A DNA stretch of 13,976 bases, taken from positions 1-13,976 of the forward strand of contig JBPOFK010000030.1 of assembly GCA_051252095.1 (NCBI GenBank). Reading direction: 5' to 3'. The DNA is from GCA-2401735 sp051252095. Its GTDB lineage: Bacteria; Pseudomonadota; Gammaproteobacteria; Burkholderiales; Methylophilaceae. The position numbers were made by a program, and so were the translations under genes. A model generated the notes under the pieces. That model saw nothing but the letters and a program-made list of their open reading frames with translations, had not been told where the DNA came from and searched no databases. Shown piece after piece: positions 1 through 8,125 of the stretch. Position 1 is the first letter of the stretch; every line of letters starts with the position of its first letter.

Positions 1-11
1 ATATATGACGC

Positions 12-209
12 ATGGCAGATAATACAGATAACTTAACAGAAATAATCTGTGATTGCACAGGCACAACGCGCGAAAAAATCAAACGTTTACATATGCAAGG
101 CTTTGATTTTGAGGCGATATCACGTAAAACTGGCGTTAATACTGGATGCGGGGGCTGCGAGTGGGAAATTGAATCTTATTTAGAATCACTTGAGGCAAAC
201 GATGCATAA
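12..209 (+). CDS. BFD-like [2Fe-2S]-binding protein
   Basis: A 65-residue protein with four cysteines spaced C13-X-C15 and C46-X2-C49 (30 residues between the pairs). This is the pattern of the BFD-type [2Fe-2S] domain found in bacterioferritin-associated ferredoxin and as a module in assimilatory nitrite and nitrate reductases. The rest of the chain (KIKRLHMQGFDFEAISRKTGVNTGCGGC) also fits the small helical BFD fold. It has no signal peptide or membrane segment, so it should be cytosolic and serve in electron transfer or iron release. It lies at the window edge, so its upstream partner and promoter are not visible. An upstream gene could end at the TGA at 6-8. It is convergent with the glucosylglycerate operon, with 22 nt between the stops and no clear terminator. 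The family call is firm; the physiological role is unknown. Confidence 0.8.
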   Translation: MADNTDNLTEIICDCTGTTREKIKRLHMQGFDFEAISRKTGVNTGCGGCEWEIESYLESLEANDA

Positions 210-231
210 AAACATATCGATTAACAACCAT

Positions 232-1977
232 TTACTTATTGCTCAGCCATAGGCTGGCATAGGGTTCTAGCTGAACGTCCTGTTGAAGATCATCGAACTT
301 TCTTCCAGTGATTAAATCTGACCACTCATCAGTGCCAATTAAATTAATATCAATGAGTGGAATAGTTTGTGGCTTGTTACTAATATTGTTAATACAAAAA
401 AGAGATTGTTGCCTATCTAAACTCTGGCGCCAAAAAGCAAAGATTTCCGTCCCAAAATGTAATGTAAATTGTGTAGCATTCGGATGAAATGCTGCTTGCG
501 CCTTTCTGATTTTAATCCGTTCTAATAAGACTGTAAAAACCTGATGATGATGACTTTGCTCATTGTTTAGCTCTGCCATCAATGCGTTCATGTCCCATTT
601 AGAACGATTAATTGATCGGTTATTTCCTGTATTCTCCACACGTGAGTAATCATTTTTAGTAGCCAATAAACTGTGGATATAAAAAGCTGGTACTCCTTCT
701 AATGCCAGCATAATAGTATGTGCGCATAAATAACGGTCTATTTGGTAAGCATCTTCACCGTCCAAATTACCTTTTAACGCATCAAATAGACTGATATTGA
801 TTTCGTAAGGTTTATCATCTCCTGCTTCTGTTCGACGATAACTGACTTTAGCGCCAAAAGTCTGCATCGTTTCAACCATGCATGCTTTTTCATCTTCATT
901 CAGCAATCCATCAAGCGGTCGCAAACCTACACCATCATGTGAGGCAATGAAATTAAAATAAGTTGTGCCATTTTGTGCTGGCGGCATGCTCATCAGCCAT
1001 GATTTCAAATGTCGACAGTTTCCAGTAATGAGGGTGTAAATTAACAAGGGTGGCAATGAAAAGTTATAAATCATATGCGCCTCATTACCATTACCAAAAT
1101 AGGTTAAATTTTCACGATTCGGCACATTGGTTTCAGTAATGACAATCGCATTAGAATTGTAATGCTCAATCAATAATCGTAAGACTTTAATGATTTCATG
1201 GGTTTGTTGTAGATGAATACAATTTGTCCCCGGTTCTTTCCACAAAAAAGCAACCGCGTCTAAGCGGAATACTTGTATGCCATTCTGAATATACTCGTAA
1301 ATGATATTGGCAAATTCAACTAATACTTCAGGGTTGGCAAAGTTAAGATCGACTTGATCTGGACTAAAAGTACACCAAACGTAATGCTTGCCATCTACTG
1401 TCTCCACTTCATTCAGCAAAGGGCTAGTTCTCGGCCTAACGACTAAACTTGTATCTAGATCTTCGTTCGCCTCAAAAAAATAACCTTTTCCAGGCGTTAG
1501 GCCTTTTTTGTAGTTATCAAACCACCAACTACGTGATGACATATGATTTAAGACTAAATCAGACATTAGCTTAAAATCTTTGCTTATAGACCGAATATCG
1601 CCCCAATCTCCATGAGATTCATTCACAGCCAAGTAATCGATTACCGCAAAACCATCATCTGAACTATAAGGAAAAAACGGTAATATATGTACAATGCTGA
1701 CCGTTTCTTTGAGGTAGTCATGTGCAAATTTACTCAATACTTTTAAGGGATGTTTATCCCCATCCAGCAAGGTGTCAGCATAGGTGATTAAGGCAATATC
1801 TTGTTCATTCCAATTGTTGTGGTGCGCTACTGGCTGTTGATGGCCTGCATCCAAATGCATCGTCTTAATCAATTGCTGTGCGATGTTTATTACATCTTCA
1901 CCTGAGTACACTTTTTCTAGATGTGTGACCAGCTTATGATGCAATTCACTATATTGTGGATTATCTTTCGGTGTCAT
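232..1977 (-). CDS. GH13 glucosylglycerate phosphorylase (sucrose phosphorylase-like)
   Basis: A 581-residue GH13 enzyme of the sucrose-phosphorylase type. The four conserved regions are visible: DLVLNH at about 140-145, FRLDAVAFLWKEPG with the nucleophile Asp near 240, ITETN with the acid/base Glu near 282, and SHDG with the transition-state Asp near 348. Known members of this group phosphorolyse sucrose, sucrose-6-phosphate or glucosylglycerate, as E. coli YcjM and the Meiothermus silvanus enzyme do for the last. The neighbouring synthase, phosphatase and glycerate kinase make 2-O-glucosylglycerate the likely substrate, giving glucose-1-phosphate plus glycerate; this is inferred from context. 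No signal peptide is present, so it is cytosolic. Its ATG directly follows the TAA of the synthase gene (0-nt gap), which implies translational coupling; a GGAG lies 12 nt upstream inside the previous gene. It is last in the operon. The GH13 phosphorylase call is near certain; the substrate is less so. Confidence 0.85.
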   Translation of the reverse strand: MTPKDNPQYSELHHKLVTHLEKVYSGEDVINIAQQLIKTMHLDAGHQQPVAHHNNWNEQDIALITYADTLLDGDKHPLKVLSKFAHDYLKETVSIVHILPFFPYSSDDGFAVIDYLAVNESHGDWGDIRSISKDFKLMSDLVLNHMSSRSWWFDNYKKGLTPGKGYFFEANEDLDTSLVVRPRTSPLLNEVETVDGKHYVWCTFSPDQVDLNFANPEVLVEFANIIYEYIQNGIQVFRLDAVAFLWKEPGTNCIHLQQTHEIIKVLRLLIEHYNSNAIVITETNVPNRENLTYFGNGNEAHMIYNFSLPPLLIYTLITGNCRHLKSWLMSMPPAQNGTTYFNFIASHDGVGLRPLDGLLNEDEKACMVETMQTFGAKVSYRRTEAGDDKPYEINISLFDALKGNLDGEDAYQIDRYLCAHTIMLALEGVPAFYIHSLLATKNDYSRVENTGNNRSINRSKWDMNALMAELNNEQSHHHQVFTVLLERIKIRKAQAAFHPNATQFTLHFGTEIFAFWRQSLDRQQSLFCINNISNKPQTIPLIDINLIGTDEWSDLITGRKFDDLQQDVQLEPYASLWLSNK

Positions 1978-3198
1978 TTATGAGTACTGCTCCATATCTG
2001 CATCCACAGCAGCTAAAAACTCTTTTTGCAAATTTGGCAGTGCACTAATGACACGATTCCAACTTGGTATAAATGGGGTATCCATTGGGTTTTCTAGAAA
2101 TGAATTGCCTGCAGCCATAATACACTGTGCAAAAGTTTCCACTGCCTGCTCTTCTTTATGCCGATCAAAACTGAGGCCATTCATCATGGCGTCGTTCTGA
2201 TAAGTAACAATTAAATCTAATGCGATACGATAATAAGTGGCTTTGATTGTTCTAAAAGACTCTGTAGAAAAAACCTCTCCATTCGTTGCCAACTTTCTAA
2301 ATAGTGCTTTTGAAATGTCGGTGCTCATTTTTGATAAGCCTTTACTCGCGTCTCCAGATGACAAGTCTTGATGTTTATGATCATAAGTATCTGCAATATC
2401 GACCTGACAGATGCGGCTGGTCGCATAATTACGCTTTAATTCGGAAAGCACACCAATTTCTAAGCCCCAGTCAGTTGGGATACGGATATCGCTAATAACA
2501 TCTGTTCTAAACGAAAATTCGCCGGCTAAGGAGTAGCGAAAGCTATCTAGATAATCCAACACTTCACTAGGCGCACAAGTTTTCTTCAGTGCTCTAATGA
2601 GCGGCGTTACTAAAAGCCGATTTACGCGACCGTTCATTTTTCCACCAGCTAGCCGCGCATAATAACCTTTACAGAACATGTAATTGAAATTTGGGTTAGC
2701 TACTGGGTAAATTAACCTCGCTAGCAAATCACGGTTATAGGTCAAAATGTCGCAATCATGCATCGCAACTGATTCTGAACGGCCTGAAGCAAGTGCATAA
2801 CCCATACAAAACCAAACATTGCGTCCTTTGCCTTTTTCAACGGGTGATATCCCTTCAGACTTAAGCTTTGCATCAATCGCTTTGAGTCGCGGCCCATCGT
2901 TCCATAGCATTTTTTTACGTTGCGGCAATACACTAAAAAATTCAAGTGCATGCCGATACTGCGCTTCATTAGCGGCATCTAATCCGATAATAATTTCATC
3001 TAAATAATCAACTTTTTCCAGCTCTTCGACAATATTTTTAAGTGCTGGGCCTTCCAGCTCTGAGAACAAGGACGGCAGAATAAGCGCTAAAGGTCGAACT
3101 TGGCTAAACTGCCTGAGCTCTGCCTCAAGTTCTTCAACAGGTCGCCTATTTAAGTTGTGTAAGGTCGTGATAACGCCGTTTTGATAAAAATCTCCCAT
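1978..3198 (-). CDS. gpgS: glucosyl-3-phosphoglycerate synthase (GT81 family)
   Basis: A 406-residue GT-A glycosyltransferase. It transfers glucose from an NDP-glucose donor to 3-phosphoglycerate, the first step of glucosylglycerate synthesis. The N-terminus MGDFYQNGVITTLHNL is typical of the bacterial and archaeal GpgS group. KGKGRNVW at about 122-129 and the metal/nucleotide-binding motif HDCDI (Asp 148 and Asp 150) are present. GLEIGVLSEL further on is the usual acceptor-side segment. The length is normal for the family. The start is supported by AAGGA about 9 nt upstream, and the gene begins 2 nt after the phosphatase stop. The adjacent phosphatase and phosphorylase fit glucosylglycerate rather than mannosylglycerate chemistry. 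I do not see the longer architecture of mannosyl-3-phosphoglycerate synthase. Confidence 0.9.
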   Translation of the reverse strand: MGDFYQNGVITTLHNLNRRPVEELEAELRQFSQVRPLALILPSLFSELEGPALKNIVEELEKVDYLDEIIIGLDAANEAQYRHALEFFSVLPQRKKMLWNDGPRLKAIDAKLKSEGISPVEKGKGRNVWFCMGYALASGRSESVAMHDCDILTYNRDLLARLIYPVANPNFNYMFCKGYYARLAGGKMNGRVNRLLVTPLIRALKKTCAPSEVLDYLDSFRYSLAGEFSFRTDVISDIRIPTDWGLEIGVLSELKRNYATSRICQVDIADTYDHKHQDLSSGDASKGLSKMSTDISKALFRKLATNGEVFSTESFRTIKATYYRIALDLIVTYQNDAMMNGLSFDRHKEEQAVETFAQCIMAAGNSFLENPMDTPFIPSWNRVISALPNLQKEFLAAVDADMEQYS

Positions 3199-3200
3199 GA

Positions 3201-3998
3201 CTACATTCCTTTTTGTTCTAATAGTTTTAAAACTTCATCATTCCAACCTGCAGGACCTTCTAGCTGACTGAAAATAGTATTGGTTTTATTTAACTGCATT
3301 TCTGATGTGCGACCTGACTTAATGACAATACCAACATCTACGGTCTCTAACATAGGCAAATCATTAGGACTATCCCCTAATCCCACAGAGAGAACTTTTT
3401 TAGAGGTATGTTTTTTCTCAAATAACGTTAATGCATACTCAACTGCTCGCCCTTTATCAAACAAACCAATCACATGGTAAAAGCGCCCACCTTTAATGAG
3501 CTTTAGCTTTTGTTGATTAATAAGCGAAGTAAAACGTACTAAATTTTCTTCATTATCATCCCAAAGTAACGGCTCTGAACCAAAACGCGCTTTCGCCATT
3601 TCGGCATTGGCCTCACTTAAATTTGTTAGCTCACTCACCTCTTTTGCCGTTAGTGCATTAAAGTGGCGAAACTTAAAGCCCTTTGCTTTTAGCTCATCTA
3701 ATACTGCCAAAATACAGGTGTACTCTGTAGAAAAATTAACAACCTTCTCTGTGTCGTTTTCGAAGTAATGCTCTGGGATTACAAGTGCTGCACCATTTTC
3801 TATAATATAAGGATGTTGGTTCCCCAGTTTGAGACGAATATTTTGCATTTCTGGCATGGTTTTACTAGAGTTTAAAACCAGCGGAATATTGCATTGTTTT
3901 AATTTCAGCAAAGCTGCATTCGCTGCCTCAAAGCTGTAATCATGATGATCTAATAAGGTTGCATCGAGGTCACTAAAAACAACTATCTGCTCATTCAT
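3201..3998 (-). CDS. gpgP: glucosyl-3-phosphoglycerate phosphatase (HAD, MpgP-like)
   Basis: A 265-residue HAD-superfamily phosphatase of the mannosyl-/glucosyl-3-phosphoglycerate phosphatase type. Motif I is FSDLDATLLD with Asp10 (nucleophile) and Asp12. Motif II is NSSKT (43-47). The MpgP-specific stretch GGRFYHVIG...DKG lies at about 170-183, and the metal motif GLGDSPND at about 206-213. It removes phosphate from glucosyl-3-phosphoglycerate to release glucosylglycerate, the second step after GpgS. Motif I has Ala where many relatives have Gly (DLDAT against DLDGT), which should be tolerated. It starts 9 nt after the kinase stop. The ribosome site is weak, so coupling to the upstream gene is likely. 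This family often accepts both mannosyl and glucosyl substrates; the adjacent GpgS decides the name. Confidence 0.88.
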   Translation of the reverse strand: MNEQIVVFSDLDATLLDHHDYSFEAANAALLKLKQCNIPLVLNSSKTMPEMQNIRLKLGNQHPYIIENGAALVIPEHYFENDTEKVVNFSTEYTCILAVLDELKAKGFKFRHFNALTAKEVSELTNLSEANAEMAKARFGSEPLLWDDNEENLVRFTSLINQQKLKLIKGGRFYHVIGLFDKGRAVEYALTLFEKKHTSKKVLSVGLGDSPNDLPMLETVDVGIVIKSGRTSEMQLNKTNTIFSQLEGPAGWNDEVLKLLEQKGM

Positions 3999-4007
3999 TG
4001 TTTTCTA

Positions 4008-4934
4008 TCATTCTCGATAATCGACCGATTGTATTGAGTGATCTTGCTTAAGTGTAATCAGTACATCAGCACGCGGAGGCATCTCTTCAAGCATGTGTTT
4101 GGTCAAACGCTCATAATGCATCATGAACCTATTTAGTGCGTTGGTATCCATTAATCCTTTAAATGGTGCATTTACTTTACCATTTTCATTAGTTTGTTTG
4201 TCTGTCATACGTACTTGCATTTTCCTTGCCAACTTTTCCTCTTGCAATGCACGCCATTCTTTTACACAATCAAAACTCGGCGCCTGTAACATTACTAATA
4301 AGTCAAATTGATTGAAAAAACCTTGATACCCTTGCTTCAGTTGTTCATTAATATAGCGCCGCCAGACAACTTCTTTATCTTCATCCGCTTCTAATTGATT
4401 GATTGGTTGATCTAAATCAACGTCAGGCATTGGAGTCGCACCAACACACCATCCTTCCAGTAAAATAATATCCACTGGGCAAGAAACGCTAGGCCATTCC
4501 GATTGCGGCTTACGATCATCAACGGCCTTGTCATAGGCTGGTATTTGAACGATATCCCCTACTTTTGCATTTTGTAAATGATGAATGACCAGTTCCCCCA
4601 AACTCACATCATGTGTTCCCGGGACGCCGCGTGTAACAAGCAAAGGATGGATGTCTGTTGCTATTTTTCTTCTTGCTTGATACGTGTGATATAAATCATC
4701 AATTGAAATGACAGCTGTATGCTTGCCTAGCTTTTTCAGCAATGCTTTTAGAAACAGTGCCATTGTCGATTTTCCAGTCCCCTGTGCACCGTTGATCGCC
4801 ACCAACAAGGGAGCTTGTTTTTGATTATGCTTTTTATCAAGGTGAGCCGCTAAATTTTCATAATATGGCAGCACTTCTTTCTCAAACGCTGGGAATAATT
4901 GTTCTTGTGCAATAAGGTTTTTGATTGTATTCAT
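4008..4934 (-). CDS. D-glycerate 3-kinase (GLYK-type P-loop kinase)
   Basis: A 308-residue P-loop kinase. The Walker A motif GAQGTGKS is at 49-56. SIDDLYHTYQARR follows near 78-89, then TRGVPGTHD (101-109), PAYDK (about 122-126) and LLEGWCVG (about 158-165). This motif set belongs to the plant/cyanobacterial-type D-glycerate 3-kinase and the related YggC-like kinases. It is not the GlxK/GarK fold. The expected product, 3-phosphoglycerate, is both a glycolytic intermediate and the acceptor of GpgS. The gene is first in the operon, so it would recover the glycerate released by the last enzyme of the same operon. The start ATG has only a weak AGAG upstream. A sigma-70-like promoter lies about 63 nt before it. 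The kinase family is clear; glycerate as substrate is supported by motifs plus context. Confidence 0.85.
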   Translation of the reverse strand: MNTIKNLIAQEQLFPAFEKEVLPYYENLAAHLDKKHNQKQAPLLVAINGAQGTGKSTMALFLKALLKKLGKHTAVISIDDLYHTYQARRKIATDIHPLLVTRGVPGTHDVSLGELVIHHLQNAKVGDIVQIPAYDKAVDDRKPQSEWPSVSCPVDIILLEGWCVGATPMPDVDLDQPINQLEADEDKEVVWRRYINEQLKQGYQGFFNQFDLLVMLQAPSFDCVKEWRALQEEKLARKMQVRMTDKQTNENGKVNAPFKGLMDTNALNRFMMHYERLTKHMLEEMPPRADVLITLKQDHSIQSVDYRE

Positions 4935-5004
4935 CTGAAAATAACTCTATTGATTTAAGGTTGATATCTCATCATGCAAATAATACAGTGATGTTCGCAT
5001 ATTC

Positions 5005-5033
5005 ATTAAAGCCAAGCTGCGCGTAATCGTCAA
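5005..5033 (-). promoter_or_regulatory. sigma-70 promoter of the glucosylglycerate operon
   Basis: On the minus strand, TTGACG is followed by exactly 17 nt and then TTTAAT, close to the TTGACA/TATAAT consensus with the best spacer. Transcription would start near 4997, leaving about 63 nt of leader before the glycerate kinase ATG. No operator or osmotic signal was recognised nearby. Confidence 0.6.
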
Positions 5034-5076
5034 GTATTATTGATTAACATGGAATTGACTGTTAGTGTTGCACTTA

Positions 5077-5105
5077 GCGTTTTAAAAGCAAAGCTGTTCT
5101 ATAAT
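5077..5105 (+). promoter_or_regulatory. possible promoter of the DUF2214 operon
   Basis: A perfect -10 hexamer TATAAT lies at 5100-5105, about 40 nt before the DUF2214 ATG and upstream of a good GGAG ribosome site at 5134-5137. At the 17-nt spacing the -35 box would be GCGTTT, which is poor, so activation or a different start is possible. Low confidence. Confidence 0.35.
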
Positions 5106-5145
5106 TTGCAATGTAAATTGCTATATTGTTATTGGAGATTAAGCC

Positions 5146-5583
5146 ATGGAAGAAGCAATCGCTAGATATGCACACTTTGCTGGAATTATTGTGCTATCTT
5201 CAATGTTAGTTACAGAAAACATTCTGCTCACTTCGTCTTTAAAGGTCGGTGCAATCAAAACAATCGTTAAAATTGATGGTTTGTATGCACTTGGCGCTGT
5301 TCTTACATTAGGCGCCGGGCTGTTTTTATGGCTTGTGGTAGGTAAGCCTAGCTCCTTCTATTTGGACAACATTATCTTCCATACCAAGATCGGCCTATTT
5401 TTTTTTATTGCTTTAATCTCATTTTTTCCTACTCATTTTTTACTTAAAAATCGTAATAATGAAGTAGGTGCAGTTGTTATACCGAACAAGATTATATTGA
5501 TTAAACGCATAGAGCTGATCTTACTTTGCATACTGCCATTATTAGCGACACTGATGGCAAGAGGTATAGGAAACCTCTCATAA
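5146..5583 (+). CDS. DUF2214 family membrane protein
   Basis: A 145-residue protein with four hydrophobic segments (about 7-27, 43-65, 80-98 and 120-142), so an inner-membrane protein. The pattern of RYAHFAGIIVLSSMLVTEN, then KIDGLYALGAVLTLGAGLFLW, then FHTKIGLFFFIALISFFPT matches the DUF2214 family: an early His, a DxLYG loop and an FHxKxGLF segment. The function of that family is unknown. GGAG sits 8 nt before the ATG. It is the first of four same-strand genes with small gaps. The segment with a conserved His and Lys could bind a cofactor or metal, but nothing here proves it. Confidence 0.75.
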   Translation: MEEAIARYAHFAGIIVLSSMLVTENILLTSSLKVGAIKTIVKIDGLYALGAVLTLGAGLFLWLVVGKPSSFYLDNIIFHTKIGLFFFIALISFFPTHFLLKNRNNEVGAVVIPNKIILIKRIELILLCILPLLATLMARGIGNLS

Positions 5584-5597
5584 GTTAACCCAAAAAC

Positions 5598-8090
5598 ATG
5601 CAATCTTTTCTACAAACAATCGGTAGGCATCTTGTAAGGTTTACCAGAAGCTTGGCACATACAGACCCAAACAACGAAAAGAAATTATTTGGCCTTGGTC
5701 AGTTTGTTTTACTGCTCGCATTAACGCCTTACATTTTTGATTTGAGTTTATACCAACTCAGTGATATTGCTGAAACACCTGCTCATTATGAAATTAAGCC
5801 GGATCGATTTGAATCACTCCCTCCTTATCCAGGCCTATCAAAACCGCCAACAACTCCCAAGGCACCTCAACCTTTAAGTAAAGACGAACGGAAACTATTA
5901 AACGTTTGCAATGGCACAAAACATATAAAATATTTAGCCATCGCTGGATGGATTGCTCATGATAAAGTGTGTCCACCTCTTATAAGAAAGAATGCAACAT
6001 ACCTCAAGCAATTACCAAAATATAAAATAGCCTTAGTTAATTACAATAAAGCACTCATCAAGTACAGAACTGAAGTTATCAAATCCAAACAGGCCGAAAC
6101 AGCCTATCAAAACTTTAACCCCACGCTTTCCTCAAAACCATCGCCTCTACTAGAAGAGGTTGTGGTTAAGCGGTATTCAAACCGTTCACTGACTGCAATT
6201 GTCAATTCAACACTCGCTGTGAATGCTTGGCAACAAGTCACAACACCTGCTTGGTTTGTAGGTCTTTTACTCATCTTTCCAGCTATCTGGTTAGCAATTA
6301 AGCGTCGATATTGGGGTTTGCTATTATTTGGTTTAACCGTGCCGGCAATCAATTATGTTGCGTTTATACTCTCCTTTAGATCTGATTTAGATCAATTAAT
6401 TACTTGGCAAATCAATAGTGTTATCACAGTACAGATTGCTTTTCTTTGGTTTGTTATTCGCGGAAAACTACAATCCAAATCTTTTGGGCTGTTTATTCTA
6501 TTCATTACCATTTGTGTCTTATGGTCAATCTTATTTAGCGACCTCGATTATCCTGTAATAGAATCACTGCTGCCAATTATAGTTTTTGTGATGGCAGCTA
6601 TTGTTGCTAGACTTCTTGTAAAAGGTATAGTAGAGAATGCTTACCTTTTTAGTAAGTTAGGTTGGATGAATAACTTACGTAAAGCGTTGTATACCCTGCT
6701 TTTATGGCTACCTCTAGGGCTGTTAGCTGTCCCATTCTTCTATGTGACAGAACTTTTAATCCCTCTCCATACCGTTAATCAGTTACATGCCGCCAAAGTA
6801 CTTAACTATGATGCAGAGCATGATCTGTTAGACAATGCACTTATCTCAACAGCCACAAAAGCTGACGATATGGCGTTTTCTTGGCATTTGAGTGCAGAAA
6901 ACACTAAACGAGATATCTATAACAAAGCAACACAGTGGGAAAACATTAAGCTCTCTCAAAAAATGATAGAAACATTTGATCAAATCATGCCTGCCTCGCT
7001 TGAGTTTGATGAAGTAGATACAGGCATACCCCTTATTGGTTGGGCTGTCGACATTGGTGTAAGAGAATCACAAAAATCGACAAATAAAGCATTTAAAAAT
7101 CTTCGAAATAATATACGTAGCAAATTGAAAGCAATCACTGAAGAATACGACCAACAATTTAAAGCGTCTATTAATCAAAGTAAAACAGAAGCGTTACAAA
7201 TTGTAGATACTGCACACCAAACTGGGCTTGATATCATTTTAGATGCAAATGAACAGGCACAGAACACCTTGTGGTGGACCATTAACTATTTACGAACCAT
7301 GCATCAACTTACCATTTTTATTTTTGCATTTATCTGCTTAAAGAGCTTGCTGTATGTTTTCTCTCGTGTCAGCTTTAATCAAAACACAGGCACCTTTGTC
7401 ACACTAGGCAATACTGACAGCTTAGAGAGAGAAACACCATCTATGATTAAACCAACAGGTCAACAGTACTTAATCTCAGGCAACAGCTCTCAACACTACT
7501 ATATTTCAAGGCGCTATCAGTGTCGGGGTAAGGCGCCGAGATTCAGCATTCCACAACCTCTCCGCGCACCCATCGCACGTCTCTTCCATGGTGCATATTC
7601 TATGAATAAGGTCATCACTAAAGATGGCGATGGTGATATTAGCTGCACTGCAACACAGGGAATGGAGTTTTTTGAATGGTCGCTTAGCGAAAACGAATCA
7701 ATAGTATTTGATTTCCACCATTTTGTTGGTATGACTAAAAGCGTTCAGCTTTCAACGCTGATTAGCATGCGCGCATCATCACTGCTGCTCGGCAAAATGA
7801 TTTACTCTCAGGCAACAGGTCCGGGGAAATTAGTGTTGATGGCAAAAGGCCGAGCTGAAGTAATAGAGGCCGGCAGCAACACAGCTAGCCTTCCTCCTGA
7901 ACGGTTAATCGCCATGCAAAAAGACACTCGATTTTATATTGATAGTGAGCTTGATGTTCTCAATATTTACCTTAGCACTGCCTATGTCAGTCCAGCTGGA
8001 GGAGGACAAGTTATCGTGGATGTTGATAGTCAACGTGGTAACAAAACCGGCTTAGGTAGCTTTATTAAGCGATTTATTTTACCTTGGTAA
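5598..8090 (+). CDS. large multi-spanning membrane protein, AIM24-like C-terminal domain
   Basis: An 830-residue protein I do not recognise as a whole. One membrane segment lies at about 31-50, followed by a Pro- and Lys-rich soluble part (60-210). A block of about six membrane segments lies between 218 and 390. A helical, charged, probably coiled region (400-565) and one more membrane segment (568-590) follow. The C-terminal 230 residues look like a beta-rich soluble domain. The patterns FDFHHFVGMTKSVQLST (about 704-720) and GPGKLVLMAKG (741-751) resemble the AIM24/TIGR00266 beta-domain family. That assignment is tentative. It starts 14 nt after the DUF2214 stop with no strong ribosome site. 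It sits ahead of a VIT1/CCC1 transporter gene, so a membrane or metal-homeostasis role is conceivable but unproven. Confidence 0.6.
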   Translation: MQSFLQTIGRHLVRFTRSLAHTDPNNEKKLFGLGQFVLLLALTPYIFDLSLYQLSDIAETPAHYEIKPDRFESLPPYPGLSKPPTTPKAPQPLSKDERKLLNVCNGTKHIKYLAIAGWIAHDKVCPPLIRKNATYLKQLPKYKIALVNYNKALIKYRTEVIKSKQAETAYQNFNPTLSSKPSPLLEEVVVKRYSNRSLTAIVNSTLAVNAWQQVTTPAWFVGLLLIFPAIWLAIKRRYWGLLLFGLTVPAINYVAFILSFRSDLDQLITWQINSVITVQIAFLWFVIRGKLQSKSFGLFILFITICVLWSILFSDLDYPVIESLLPIIVFVMAAIVARLLVKGIVENAYLFSKLGWMNNLRKALYTLLLWLPLGLLAVPFFYVTELLIPLHTVNQLHAAKVLNYDAEHDLLDNALISTATKADDMAFSWHLSAENTKRDIYNKATQWENIKLSQKMIETFDQIMPASLEFDEVDTGIPLIGWAVDIGVRESQKSTNKAFKNLRNNIRSKLKAITEEYDQQFKASINQSKTEALQIVDTAHQTGLDIILDANEQAQNTLWWTINYLRTMHQLTIFIFAFICLKSLLYVFSRVSFNQNTGTFVTLGNTDSLERETPSMIKPTGQQYLISGNSSQHYYISRRYQCRGKAPRFSIPQPLRAPIARLFHGAYSMNKVITKDGDGDISCTATQGMEFFEWSLSENESIVFDFHHFVGMTKSVQLSTLISMRASSLLLGKMIYSQATGPGKLVLMAKGRAEVIEAGSNTASLPPERLIAMQKDTRFYIDSELDVLNIYLSTAYVSPAGGGQVIVDVDSQRGNKTGLGSFIKRFILPW

Positions 8091-8125
8091 TACATGACAA
8101 TTTACCTAGTAATAAAGCCATCGAT

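Noticed and set aside
244..256. Hairpin CAGCC-ATA-GGCTG as a terminator between the convergent BFD and phosphorylase genes.
   Set aside because: It lies within the end of the phosphorylase coding region, has a 5-bp stem, and no T-run on either strand.
5055..5073. TTGACT (5055) and TTGCAC (5068) as -35 boxes for the DUF2214 promoter.
   Set aside because: Spacing to the TATAAT at 5100 is far too long and no -10 lies at the proper distance.
8084..8125. TTG start at 8084 for the VIT1/CCC1 gene.
   Set aside because: No ribosome site, overlap with the previous gene, and residues unlike the family; ATG 8126 is preferred, though not proven.
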